Source: Anniella stebbinsi (taxonomy: Eukaryota; Chordata; Lepidosauria; Squamata; Anniellidae). Taken from it: a DNA stretch of 64,000 bases. The number at the start of each line of letters is the position of its first letter. Position 1 is the first letter of the stretch. Shown in pieces: positions 22,693 to 33,140 of this stretch. The notes under the pieces are model-generated. The model was not told the DNA's origin. It ran no database searches and saw nothing but the letters and a program-made list of their open reading frames with translations. Both the position numbers and the translations under genes were made by a program. Location of the stretch: assembly GCA_029215795.1 (NCBI GenBank), contig JARDYH010000002.1, positions 294,841,973 through 294,905,972 on the forward strand, given 5' to 3'.

Positions 22693-23794
22693 TAGGGATG
22701 TGCACTGGATCGGATCCGATCCACGATCAGAATCCGATCCAGGGGAAAATCAGATAAAATTAGCTGATTTATCCGATTTCCGATCTCACCGCTGGATCGG
22801 GCGATCCGATCTCATCCGGAAAGGTTCCGATCCAGATCAGATGGATCGGCGATGGAAGTGGACAGCCGGGGGGGGGGGGCTTCCGTAGCGGGGCTGTCCG
22901 CTTCCATTGGCGGGTGCCAGCGGGCGCCCACCGATGGAAGCAGACAACGGGGGCAGAGGGCGGAGGATGGGAGGACGGGGCAGGGGGCGGAGGACGGGAT
23001 TACCTTTCCTGGCCGTCCGCTCTCATCTGCCGCTGTCCGCTACTGCGAGCGGGCTTCGCGGCTTGCTCCTAGGTAGCGCACCAGGTGATGACATCACCTG
23101 GCGTGCTACTGAGGAGCAGGCCGTGAAGCCCGCTCGCAGTAGCGGCCAGCGGCTGATGGGAGCGGACATCCCCCGAAGGTAAGCAGGGGGGGAGGGGGCC
23201 CCGCGCACGCACGCACGCGCCGCTTACCTTTGGGGGACGTCTGCTCCCGTCTGCCGGTGGCCGCTACTGCGAGCGGGCTTCGCAGCCTGCCCGTAAGTAG
23301 CGCGACAGGTGAACATCACCTGATGATGATCAGGTGATGATCACCTGGCGCGCTACCTAGGGGCAGGCCGCAAAGCCTGCTCGCAGTAGCGGCTAGCGGC
23401 GGACAGGAGCAGATAGCCACGGAATGTAAGCAGGGGGAGGGGGAGGGGCTTATCCCCCCAGGGCCATCCGCTTCCATCCGCTGGCACCCGCGGGAGCTAG
23501 CAGATGGAAGCGGATGGCCCCAGGAGGGGTAAGGAGCGTGGGGGAGGGGGCTTACCTGCCGGGGCTGTCCACAGTGGACAGCCCCGGAGGGAGGGAGTTA
23601 GGCCCCCCTCACCCATCTGCTGCCATTTTTTCCTCATAGACTTGCATTGGGGGAAAGCTTTCCGATTTTTGGATCGGGATCAGACCCGATCCGGTCCGGG
23701 GGGCCCCTCCGATTTTGTCCAATCCGATCCGGGACAAAATTGGAGGTCTCGATCCAGGTCCCGATCTGATCTGGGGGGTCTGTGCACACCCCTA
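22693..23794 (+). mobile_element. GATC-rich hAT-type element, full length, 8-bp duplication
   Basis: Ends TAGGGATGTGCAC and GTGCACACCCCTA are inverted repeats. A perfect CTTAAAAC duplication flanks the 1,102-bp element (22685-22692 and 23795-23802), which places it in the hAT superfamily. Inside are GATC-rich subterminal blocks (GGATCGGATCCGATCC and similar) and a series of hairpins: about 22888-22960, 23014-23168, 23239-23427 (extra GTGATGATCA symmetric core), 23457-23525 and a CTGTCCACAGTGGACAG palindrome near 23565. There is no transposase. Confidence 0.9.
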
Positions 23795-23829
23795 CTTAAA
23801 ACCCCATTGTACAGCTCTCCTACCAATAC

Positions 23830-24015
23830 ATATTTTATTTATTTATTATCATATTTATATCCCACCTTGTTTCCTCTTGCAAGGAACCAAGGTGTTTCAC
23901 ATGGTCCTTTCCATTTTATCATCTCAACAGTGGCTGGCCCAAAGTCATTTAGTGAGTTTCATGGCCAGGTCTCCCGAGTCCCAGTCCAACTCTAATCACT
24001 TCACCACACTGGCTT
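23830..24015 (-). mobile_element. tRNA-derived SINE with L2-like tail
   Basis: The reverse complement begins with a tRNA-like head (GTGGTGAAGTGATTAGAG, then CTCGGGAGACCTGG). It continues through TTTGGGCCAGCCACTG and GATAAAATGGAAAGG to an AAGGTGGGATATAAATATGA end and an AATAAATAAA tail. It is the same family as 30605-30855 and 43425-43495. The A and B boxes are degraded. Confidence 0.78.
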
Positions 24016-24104
24016 CACCACATATGATATCCATCAAGTAGAATTTAGGTTCATCATTTTCCATTGTTGGCTATGGTGTGAGACCCCAGAATGCAGCCAT
24101 CTTG

Positions 24105-24212
24105 CTAAACCTAAGCAGATCTGGCCCTGGTCAAGTTATATGGGAGACCACCTAGGAACCCCAGATATGGAGTTTCATGAAAGGTGGGATATAAATGTAC
24201 TGAAATGAAATG
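24105..24212 (+). mobile_element. 5S-rRNA-derived SINE fragment
   Basis: CTAAGCAGATCTGGCCCTGG, then ATGGGAGACCACCTAGGAA and CCCCAGATATGGAG follow the 3' half of vertebrate 5S rRNA, including the internal control region (AAGCAG...GGTCAAG...GGGAGACC). The sequence joins an AAAGGTGGGATATAAATGTA tail, the LINE-like 3' end used by squamate SINEs. The changes from 5S rRNA and the fused tail show a SINE and not a 5S gene. Confidence 0.8.
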
Positions 24213-24402
24213 AGGTGAGCATTGAAATATTGTTTAATTGCATGGCAAATCACACGAATGACAATTTTGCCTGGCAACATCTAAATGCTAGCCTTGCAAC
24301 ATTAAAAAATTCAGACATCTTAAATATATCCAGATTCAGAATATTCTTGAAAATAAGTGATATAAAATTTTAGTTATAGGTAGGACCTCCTGCCTGTGGA
24401 GT

Positions 24403-24973
24403 TGTCAGGCTCAGGCTAATTCTCCTTAGTGTGGGGGATGGGACATTGGAGCCTCAGTTGGACTTGGAGGCTGAAGAAGGAGAAGAAGACAGGAAGCAGG
24501 GGAGGAGATTCTCCAAGACTCTCCGGGAGTCACTCAGGAGCTTATCAGACAGGACACTCATCCTCCCCAACCCTAGGAACTCAGCCTTTGTCAGAGGGGA
24601 AGGGACCATTGGAATTGAAGGGACCATTGGAATTGATAGACCCCAGAGCCTGCTGCAAGATCAAGCAGGAGGAGTTGAGAGGAAATAGGAGGTGTTTTAC
24701 TAAGTTTTGCTATTCAGCAGAGGCTTCACCTTAAAGACCCTCCCTGAAGGAGGGATTCAGTAAACACCTGCTGGGCACTGTGAGAAACTGTCCATTTAGT
24801 TGATAGGCAACTGCCTTGCTTTGTTAGTCTAACTGAGCTTAGATGATAGCTCCTAGCCTTCACACTCCCTTCAGGAGTATAGAGATGTCTGTTTACTGAA
24901 TAAAGCTTTGTGGATTGCATGGCAGACCTCTTTATTGTCTCACATCTCAGCAGGAAGGCTTAGAATCATGTCA
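24403..24973 (+). mobile_element. Solo LTR (about 571 bp)
   Basis: The segment starts TGTCAGGCTCAGG and ends AATCATGTCA, with a perfect GGAGT duplication at 24398-24402 and 24974-24978. A polyadenylation signal AATAAA lies at 24899-24904 and is followed by TTGTGGATTGC, as expected at an R/U5 boundary. There is no internal retroviral or gypsy-like coding region next to it, so it is a solo LTR left after LTR-LTR recombination. The 5-bp duplication fits gypsy or some ERV families. Confidence 0.72.
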
Positions 24974-25287
24974 GGAGTGACACTCTTCTTCCATTTTTCT
25001 GCTTTACGATTAAGAATATTTAGAAGTCTTTTTTTACTGGGTAAAGGCAAAAAGAGATATGAGAAAGGCATTGTCCTTTTGGGTTTTCTAAGTAAGTGTC
25101 TTGTTATAATTTAATGTGGTTGGCTGAAAATGTGTATTCAGTTTTTAAAATCTACTTTTCTTTTTGCTCTGCTAGAAATTATTTGCAGGTTTGGTCCTTT
25201 TTTAAATGAGAGGCACACAATTCAGACTTTAAAAGTTAGACTACAAAAGTCTGTGCTTAGGACTTAAAGACAAAACACTTTGTAGAC

Positions 25288-25517
25288 CTTGGACCAAAAC
25301 AGACATTATTTTAAATCCATATCTAGTAACTTCTTCTTCTGCTGCTGCTGCTGCTGCTGTAGGTGAAGGGGGACAATTCAGATCTTAAAAGCCCCCCTAC
25401 CCTCCACACTAGGGTTCCAAATAGGTCCAGACCCTTTGCATCTATCCTAGAGTAAAAATAAAATTTAAAAAAATGAGTTGCTAGATGTGGCTTTAAAATA
25501 ATGTATGTTTTGGGCCA
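25288..25517. mobile_element. Palindromic MITE
   Basis: Left GGACCAAAACAGACATTATT and right, inverted, GGCCCAAAACATACATTATT form arms that extend about 45 bp through CATATCTAGTAACT and CACATCTAGCAACT. A CTGCTG run at 25336-25360 lies inside. Half of the same element is found at 9448-9621. A target duplication is not clear. Confidence 0.7.
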
Positions 25518-26534
25518 TAGGCTTTGAAGAAAGCAACCTTGCTCCTGCCCCCCAGACAGTGTCTGCGGGAGCATAGGATAGTTTGGTTTCTTGGCTCTGA
25601 GATCGGAGACAGGGCTCTCCCACCCCCAAAGCTAGCCCAGAGAGAACTGCACCAGCTGCCTGTCCATGCTTGGAAGACGGACCCTGGAGATGGGGAAAAG
25701 GGGGCGTTCCCAGGGATGGAGAGGGGAAGAGACCAGTGTGGCTGCCTCATGCTGTGTTTCCTATGACTGCCCGAACCTCCTTCCCTCCCCCTCTGAGGTG
25801 CTGCTGCTAGACTAGTGAAATTGTCCATTTAGCAGACATACAGGGTGGCTGGAGTTCGGAGGCTGCTGGATACCCACATAGGACTGCACCCTAAATATAG
25901 CAGCATGCAGAATGTTATAAAGCAAGCCATTTTCAAATGTTCAGTTCCAAGCCCAGAGAAATTTTACAAAATTGAACTTGGATTGAATGGGAGACGAAAG
26001 CTAAGAGCAAAACACCTCTTGCTTCAGAAATAACAGCTATAAAGTGCTTGTGTTTTGAGACACACCTGTTTTTACAAAGTTTCATACTGGGCAACAGAAC
26101 GGATCTTTCACAGTGAGAAGAAACTCAATAATAGAAGCAACCAGTAATCAAACAGAACAATCAGTATCAGGATATGTTGCTGTTACTTGATTTTGCTGCT
26201 TCAAGAGTGTACTTGTAAGAGAACTAGGTCAGCATCTAAGACATTTTCCAAGCATCATTCACTTGTTGCACAGGGTGATTGATTCCAATGGGGATTTAAA
26301 AAACAAAAACAAAACAAAACCCCATGGGGCAGGGGTGGAACTTTGGGATGAAAACATGAAGGGGGAAGCTTAAACTCCCCCTCCCAAATTGCCATGGTCC
26401 TGATCTAAATCAGGGTAATGTGTGCTTGCACTCAAGTATATAAGTAAATGCTTAGTTTAATGGAGGCACAGCCGTGCCTCCATTGTTAAGGGCCATCAGT
26501 GAAAAACACATTCCGCCATGTTAAAGTGATAATG
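25518..26534. other. Unassigned stretch
   Basis: The overlapping frames at 25493-25828 run on both strands and have no recognised domain. No repeat family is identified. Confidence 0.3.
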
Positions 26535-27936
26535 GGGTGGTGGTCATTCTTTTTTTTTTTTTTTTTTGAAATAATTTTATTAATTCCAACATAATAATAA
26601 CATAAAATACATACATAATCCTCAACAATCCCCCCCGTGCACCCCCACACCATGAGACCTTCATTTAATCATTCTTATTCTATCCAGAAATTTATCGACT
26701 CTTTTGAAGGTTTTTGTCCCTTCCCCGATCTTAATACATATTCCAATAGGGGACTCCATATTTCCCCAAAATCATTTTTACCGGACATTCCCCTCATTAA
26801 CTTCATTTTACAAGTCAGCTTGTCATTCAAAGCCATATCCCATATTTCTTTATACCATTCTTCTATTGTATAGCTTCCTTGTCCTTTCCAATTTTTCGCA
26901 ATCATTAATCTAACAGGTGTCAGGAGGTTGTTTATCAATTCTCTCTTATTTTTGTCCTCTTCCCCTCTATCCCATATTGCTAGTAGAGCAAGCTTCGGGT
27001 TTAATTCCACTTTACTTCCAATTATTTCACTTATTTCTTTAAATACCCTTTCCCAAAATTTTTGTACATATTCACAGCTCCACCACATATGAAAATAGGT
27101 TCCAACCTCCTGGCATCCCCTCCAACAATTTTTAGATATTTTTTTATCTATCTGGTGAAATCTAACAGGTGTTAGATACCATCTCCACAAGATCTTATAA
27201 AAGTTCTCCTTAATTCTGATCGATAACAATTTCAACCTTCTTGCATTCCACAACCTCTCCCAGTTATATTCCTTAATTTCTCCCTTTACATCCTCTTCCC
27301 AAACCTTTTTTATTGCTTTAAGTGAATCTTGAAATTCCTCCTCTATCAATAATTTATATATCTCACTAGTCAACCCTTTCTTAATTTTCTTTTCTTCTTT
27401 CCTACCTTTTGACTCTATTAATTCTTCAAATCTTGTATTATTTCTACACTCTTTATTTTTCAATTTCCATTCCTGAGTCCATTTCCCTAATTGAATACAT
27501 TTAAACCATACTGATTTTTGACCTATTAATAACTCTTTAATTTGATCATTATCCTTCAAATTTTCCATCCACTTCCTTAACTTGATTATTTCCTGGTCTT
27601 TCAATCTCGCTTCAATCTCCACTTTTAACACTCTTGGGAAATTCTCAACTACTACCACCGGGGCAAGTGGTGAATCTCCTGGTATCAACTTCCCCCTAAA
27701 TTTCTCCCAGATCTCCACTATATTTACCAACAAAGGGTTGTCCAGTCCCTTTAAGTCTCTCTTTTGAATTTTTTTAAAAAATATATTTTTCAGTTTATGG
27801 TCTATTTCCCCTGTTTGCGTCTCCAACCATTCCAAATCTTCCTCCCCTAGAATACAGTTTATAACATATCTTAACTGATTAGCTATATAATAATACTTAA
27901 TATTTGGAAGTCCTAAACCTGGGTGGTGGTCATTCT
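26535..27936 (-). mobile_element. 5'-truncated L1 LINE with 16-bp target duplication
   Basis: The duplications GGGTGGTGGTCATTCT at 26535-26550 and 27921-27936 are identical. Between them, on the minus strand, lies an L1 ORF2 3' part, a short 3' UTR with AATAAA just before the tail, and a poly(A) tail (poly-T on the plus strand, 26551-26567). The perfect 16-bp duplication and long open frame show a fairly recent insertion made by target-primed reverse transcription. The 5' end is truncated inside ORF2 at about 27920. Confidence 0.95.
26675..27835 (-). pseudogene. L1 ORF2 C-terminal fragment
   Basis: An open frame of 386 codons that extends upstream to the truncation point at 27920. It encodes the region downstream of the L1 reverse transcriptase: KILWRWYLTPVRFHQIDKK, then a Cys/His-rich CWRGCQEVGTYFHMWWSCEY, the L1 C-terminal Cys-rich motif CX3CX7HX4C. 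No RT or endonuclease domain is present, so the product would be inactive even if it were made. The frame is intact from truncation to stop, in keeping with recent arrival. Confidence 0.9.
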
Positions 27937-29056
27937 AACAGCCATAAAATCGAAAATGTTTCACCAACCTTTCTGAAATTTACAGGTGCCAGAAAGAAAT
28001 GTTTGTTTTACATTACCTGAAAATTTCAAGAAGTTTGGTGAAAGATTGAGGGAAGGAGAGCAGTTTAAGGTAGAAAAGGAAAACAAACCTGTCTCCCTAA
28101 TTTTGTAAAATTACTTCTGGGTTGCGAGTTTTGTGCTCACAATTTGCATAATTTCTAGAGCCTTATTAATTAATCCAGTGGTGGGGTCTTCTTCCTCCTT
28201 GACTGTAGTTGGTGGAAAGCTTTTAGTTTTTTAAAAATTCCCTTCGGTTGACTTTTAAGGACTATTTTAACCTCTCATTCAAGTCAATGAGGCGGTCATC
28301 TTCCCTCATAGTGCGACACATGCTCAGTAGCATCACTCTTCCCCCCTCCCTCCTGCCTTAGAATGTGGGATGGGTGAGTGAAATGGCTGCTGCCTCTAGC
28401 ACAGACCTTTTGAGTGAAGAAGAAGAGTTTCTCTTTTGGAACATGCATTCCTTTCGCTCTGAGAGTATTTTGGGCTATCTTCATAAGGCCAGTTTGCTCT
28501 TTTGCTCCCTGGTGAAGCAGGGTGTGGTTCCTCTGGATCCATGGTAACCTGATCGTCAGATCTCTCCTGGGAATAGGTGGCTATACCTTTCTTTCTATCC
28601 CCCCCACCCCATACACACACAGTGCTCCTTCCCTCTTTTCTAAGAGTTTGGTCCATACTGCTATAAAGTTGAAAGCTTCAAACACTTCATTTAATTAGTT
28701 TGGGCCGGTGTTAAGTTTTAAGTACAATGTTGAAACCTTTCAAAGTGCTTCTGGGCCTACAACGTGGTTTCGGCCTAGTCACCCTGTTTTTCTAATAAGG
28801 TTTAGAAACAGTTGAGCTGTCGTTTATTTTGCATAGTGTACACACATGGATTTTCTTTCTAATCCTTGCAGTCTTCACTGGCTCCCTCCTTGATGTGTTT
28901 TTGGATGCAGACAAACCCTTTTTTGTTCCAGCAGGCCTTTGGCAAATCATCTGGACCTCTGTCTATACCTTTGACTTTTAAATTGTTATGTATTTAAAAT
29001 GTTTAAAATGCTTTAATATTGAAAAGTATTTAATTATATTTTTAACTTTTGTATAT
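27937..29056. other. Unassigned stretch
   Basis: No gene or repeat is identified with confidence. Self-similar TTTCTGAAATTTACAGGTG and GAAAATTTCAAGAAGTTTGG segments near 27965-28040 resemble the AAGTTTCATC-type tandem unit at 31 kb, but only weakly. Confidence 0.3.
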
Positions 29057-29057
29057 T

Positions 29058-29377
29058 TAGGCTGACCATATGAAAAGGAGGACAGGGCTCATGTAACTTT
29101 AACAGTTGTAGAGAAAAGGGAATTTCAGCCAGTGTCATTTGTATGCAATTAGACCCTGGTGAAATTCCCTCTTCATCACAACAGTTAAAGGTGCAGGCAC
29201 TATACTAGAGTGACCATATACAAAAGAAGGCAGGGCCCCTGCAACTTTATCTGTTGTGATGAAGAGGGGATTTCACCAGGAACTAATTGCATACAAATGA
29301 CACTGGCTGAAATTCCCTTTTCTCTACAACTGTTAAAGTTACATGAGCCCTGTCCTCCTTTTCATATCGTCAACCTA
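29058..29377. mobile_element. TAGGCTGACC-type hAT MITE
   Basis: TAGGCTGACCATATGAAAAG on the left and CTTTTCATATCGTCAACCTA on the right bound about 320 bp. Flanking GTATATT occurs on both sides (29051-29057 and 29078 family-equivalent 29378-29384). The interior matches 61384-61696 closely, including GCAGGCACTATACTAGAGTG and AATTGCATACAAATGACACT. It is non-autonomous. Confidence 0.88.
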
Positions 29378-29465
29378 GTATATTCCTGTTTATAGGTTTT
29401 AGCTGTATATGTTTTAGTTTTGTAAGGCTGCCCTGAGGCCCAGCATTGGGCACAAGGCAGGATTC

Positions 29466-29496
29466 TACTACTACTACTACTACTACTACTACTAGT
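29466..29496. repeat. (ACT)n microsatellite
   Basis: About ten ACT/CTA trinucleotide units. No other feature. Confidence 0.95.
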
Positions 29497-30223
29497 AATG
29501 TTTCAGATTTCACTTTTGCATCTGATGTTCTTTTGCATTTCCTTTTCTTTATAAACCATTCTTTATAAAATTCTTGTGTGGCATGTTTTCATTGGTTTAA
29601 CAAGTTAAAAGGGGTATTCACTGTTTTCATGCTTATGTTATAAAATCTATTTTCAACAGGCCTAGTAACTTCAAGAGTAACAGAGTTGGGGAAAATCCTC
29701 AATCTCTTTGCTATCAGAGACACTGAGTAAGGGATCCCTGGAGATAATTTAGACTGACCCCAACCACATAACACTATTCCCCCTTCTGAAGAGATCTGGA
29801 CCACAGACTACTAAAGACAAACAAAGTAGCAGGCCATAATAACAGTTCTCATGTGGCCATTTGCCTTATGAGGCAGGTGCTCTGCGGGCTACCAAATGGA
29901 GGGACTAACAGGCCATAAAGTTGCCTGGCTGGGTCTGCCAGAAATCCAGCCTCAACATTCCTGGAAGGTCCATGTTCTATAGCACCTGCTGTCAGAGGAA
30001 CCTGAGGGAATCCCACCCTCCACCCCTAGGTTTAATTTACTGGCTTCCCCTGGCTGGACCTTGCAGGAAACTATAGGGACAGACAGAGCAGGCATTCATA
30101 GCACACATAGAATGCTGAGACTGGCAAATCTAAAAGCAAGTGTGTTGCTTTTCATGAACCAACGAAATTCAATGGGTCTTACTTTTGAGTAAATATCTAG
30201 GGATGGAAATGCAGCCTGTGCAA
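29497..30223. other. Unassigned stretch
   Basis: No gene or known repeat is recognised. The short frames are not supported. Confidence 0.3.
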
Positions 30224-30231
30224 GAACTGAG

Positions 30232-30866
30232 TAGGGTGACCATATTTGGGAAACCAAAAAAGAGGACACCTAGTGGGGGGGGGAGGAAAATGGCTTTCTG
30301 GGGCCACCTTAAAGTCCCCAATTGGAGCGGAGGAGGGGAAAGCATGTCATTCTCACCCCACCCCACCGCTCCAATCAGGCCCTTTTCTATAATGCCTGGG
30401 AATGACACGTTTTTCCCTTTTAAGGTCTTGATTGGAGCAGTGGGAGAGAATGACACACCTCCAGAAAGCATGTCATTCCCCCCTGCCACGCTAATGGTGG
30501 CCTTAAAAGGGAAAGTGTGTAATTCCAGGTAATTATAGACTATGGCATAAAATCCCCCCTGACACCGAGGATAGAACAAAAACCAGGAGAAATCTGGGGA
30601 AATCCTGACAGTTTATTGTTATTATTTATTATTGCATTTATATCCCACCTTTTTTCCACCAAGAAACCCAAGGCGGCATACATAATCCTCCTCCTCTCCA
30701 TTTTATCCTCACAATAGCAACCCTGTGAGATGGGTTGGGCTGAGAGTCTGCAACTGGCCCAAAGTCACCCAATGGGTTTCCATGGCTAAGTGGGGAGTAG
30801 AACCCAGATCTCCCAGCTCCCAGTCCAACACTTTAGCCACTAGGCCACACCCTAGTGGTCACCCTA
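30232..30866. mobile_element. TAGGGTGACC-type hAT element, 635 bp, with nested SINE
   Basis: TAGGGTGACCATATTTGGGA starts the element and GTGGTCACCCTA ends it. The flanks GAACTGAG (30224-30231) and GAATTGAG (30867-30874) match at 7 of 8. The left terminus resembles the one beside the transposase gene (TAGGGTGACCAGATTTTGGA) more than the shorter MITEs do. A minus-strand SINE (30605-30855) occupies the right part. Confidence 0.82.
30605..30855 (-). mobile_element. tRNA-derived SINE with L2-like tail
   Basis: The reverse complement starts GTGGCCTAGTGGCTAAAGTG, which includes a good A box, and continues to GATCTGGGTTCTACTCCCC, a good B box for RNA polymerase III. It then has the conserved TTTGGGCCAGTTGCAGACTC and CACAGGGTTGCTATTGTGAG core and ends AGGTGGGATATAAATGCAAT plus an AATAAT tail. 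The tRNA head, core and L2-type tail are in MIR/CORE-like order. It is inserted in, or captured by, the hAT element around it. Confidence 0.85.
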
Positions 30867-30869
30867 GAA

Positions 30870-31590
30870 TTGAGCCATGCCAAGTTGGAAGCAGATCGGT
30901 TCGTGCCTTGATTTTTAGGATATTTTTTAAAAAAGTTTGACTTCAATTTTTTTTCTATAATTCAAGGCATGAACCAATCTGCTTTCAACTTGGCATGGCT
31001 AAAGCCTTACTTAAGAGGTACAATGGTGCCAAGTATTTACTTTCTTTTTTTTTTAATGTACTGCTCAAGTCCCTAGACCCCAAAGAGGAGTATTGGGTTT
31101 GAAGTTTTAAAAATTCCTAAAACTCAAGGCATAAACAGATCTGCTTCCAACTTGGCATGGCTCAATCTCTACTTAAGAGCTACCATGCTGTCAAGTTTCA
31201 TCCCTTTATCTTTAAAAATGATGGAATTGTAAACATTTTAGTTAATCTAAAAAATTTAATTGAAGTTTTAAACATTTCTAAAAATCAAGGGATGAATGGA
31301 TCTGCTTCCAATTTGGCATGGCTAAATCCCTACTTCAGAGCTACCATGGTGCCAAGTTTCATCTCTTTATCTTTAATTTCATTTTTTAAACTTGTATGCT
31401 CAAGGTCCTGGACCCCAAAGAGATTGCTGTTTGAACTTTAAAAAAATCCTAAAAATCAAGGCATGAACGAATCTGCTTCATACTTGGCATAGCTATATCC
31501 CTACTTAAGAGCTACCATGATGCCAGGTTTCATCTCTTTATCTTTAAAAATGAGGGAGATGCAAGCATTTTGGTTGATTTATTAATGTTA
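30870..31590 (+). repeat. Tandem array of about 165-bp units, first unit partly inverted
   Basis: Four direct copies of a unit containing ATCAAGGCATGAACAGATCT, TTCCAACTTGGCATGGCT, CTACTTAAGAGCTACCATG and TTTCATCTCTTTATCTTTAA recur at about 31013, 31173, 31334 and 31505 (spacings about 160-171 bp). An inverted fragment of the same unit sits at 30870-30920, so the array starts with a head-to-head junction. A solitary unit lies at 48150-48290. No open frame is conserved. Confidence 0.82.
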
Positions 31591-31726
31591 AAGGTGAGTT
31601 CAACACATAACACTAGCTTTGATTTTATATTGGATGTCAAGATGGTGTAACATTCTGGCTGATGCTGGCTTGGTTGTCAACTGTATAATATCCAGTCATC
31701 CGTTACACAAAGCCATGAAATTCATC

Positions 31727-32183
31727 AAACAAAAAACCTACGGTTTACAAAAACAATGTTAAGGCTCTACAGATTCCAACCAAGCACCAAAAAGCAGGGA
31801 AATTGGGAGTTAAGGCTCACAAGCCTTAATGCCACATCCTCCCTAAGGAGGCAGAAAGTGCAAGTGAAATTCTCATTCTCCCAAAGCAGATAAACCATGA
31901 GGACAGGGTGGAGAATATGATATGCAGAGGTGACTGTGGGGTTGTGGAAAACTGATCACGAACAACTTAGGGCCACCTACTTCTCTTTTTTTGTTTAGAG
32001 CAGCCCTTCCCCAACCTGGTGCCCCAACCTGGTGCCCTGGTGTGTTGGACTACAACTCCCATCATTGCAAGGATGTGGCGTTAAGGCTTGTGAGCCTTAA
32101 CTCCCAATTTCCCTGCTTTTTGGTGCTTGGTTGGAATCTGTAGAGCCTTAACATTGTTTTTGTAAACCGTAGGTTTTTTGTTT
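31727..32183. repeat. 114-bp inverted repeat, 99% identical arms
   Basis: The left arm 31727-31840 and right arm 32070-32183 are reverse complements with a single difference (AATGCC versus AACGCC near the inner end). The spacer of 229 bp is ordinary sequence with a hAT-MITE fragment (GGACTACAACTCCCATCATT) at its right end. Such high identity points to a recent origin or to gene conversion between the arms. No flanking duplication was found. Confidence 0.92.
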
Positions 32184-32227
32184 AATAAATTAGCCCCTAG
32201 ACAGTAGAGAAAGTGTGTAGACACACA

Positions 32228-32430
32228 AGTGACAATTGCATATTCATTTTATTTATTTCATTTTATTGTAGCACTTTTATTCCGCCCTTTAGTCAAAAAT
32301 GGCTCTCAAGGCTGTTTAAAAAAATAATTCTTAAGACAGTCCCTGCCCACAGGCTTACAATCTAAAAAGACATGATCCAAAAGGAAAGGGGATTGGGAGG
32401 AAGGTGGAAAAAAGCAAATTTAGGCACTAG
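32228..32430 (-). mobile_element. L2-like LINE/SINE 3' tail
   Basis: The reverse complement contains TAAGCCTGTGGGCAGGGACT, AACAGCCTTGAGAGCCATTT and AGGGCGGAATAAAAGTGC, followed by an AAATAAATAAAAT tail. This is a common reptile retroposon 3' end of L2/MIR type. No coding or tRNA-like head is identifiable. Confidence 0.7.
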
Positions 32431-32789
32431 ATTCTACTGAGAAGCTGTGACTAGTAATGAGATAGGCATGTATACCATTATGGCATATATGTCCACTAGT
32501 CAGGCAAAGCTACCCACAATTGATGTCTATAAATACTTGTTATTGGTGAATAAATATGATACATGGGGTTTTAAGCAAGAATGGAATAGGGCACTGGATT
32601 GTCCCATTTTGCCTAATCAATGGATCACTGCTTTGGTGTCTATACCTGTTGCATCTGTGGATCTTAGGCTGCATTTGATTCAGCAAAATGTTTTGTTTAA
32701 TGTCTATTGGACACTGCAACGTATCGTTAATATGTGTTTGTCTACTTTGGCTAATTGCTGGCAGTGCAATGCAGCTACAGATGTATGGA
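32431..32789. other. Unassigned stretch with 116-codon frame
   Basis: A plus-strand frame at 32447-32797 is open for 116 codons but matches no family I recognise and has no splice or promoter context. I leave it unassigned. Confidence 0.3.
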
Positions 32790-33140
32790 TTTGGTAAAAT
32801 CCATTCCATCTGCATTTCATGGATTTTCATGTGCCTTTTGTTCTGGCATCCATTCATTGACAGAACCAGATCTTTTTAATTTTCCAAATTTGCACAAATT
32901 CACACTTGCACAAATTTACACTTGGGAGAATGTGCAAACCCCCCAGAATGTGAACTTTCACGCTTTAGCCTATGTGGGAAATGTGCATTTTTAACTGTTT
33001 TTTTCTTTAAAAATTGTGTATTTTTCTAATATTAAATTTGCGCAAAATTCCAGAAAGGTGGAAACACAGTCCGCAAGTCCATGGAATCTGCCCAACTGGG
33101 GAAAAAGCCCATCTGCTGCAGAATCCATGGGTAAGATTCA
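32790..33140 (+). repeat. Dispersed repeat, copy A (pairs with 34925-35212)
   Basis: TCCATCTGCATTTCATGGAT, then TGCCTTTTGTTCTGGCATCC, TTTGCACAAATT and TCTGCAGAATCC blocks occur in the same order as diverged blocks in 34925-35212. A G homopolymer lies nearby at 33244-33256. The family is unnamed here. Confidence 0.5.

Noticed and set aside
24105..24212. 5S rRNA gene
   Set aside because: Only the 3' half is related to 5S rRNA, there are many changes, and the sequence is fused to a LINE-like tail, so a SINE explains it better.
30870..31590. CRISPR array
   Set aside because: Units are about 165 bp with no short spacers, in a vertebrate genome. It is an ordinary tandem repeat.
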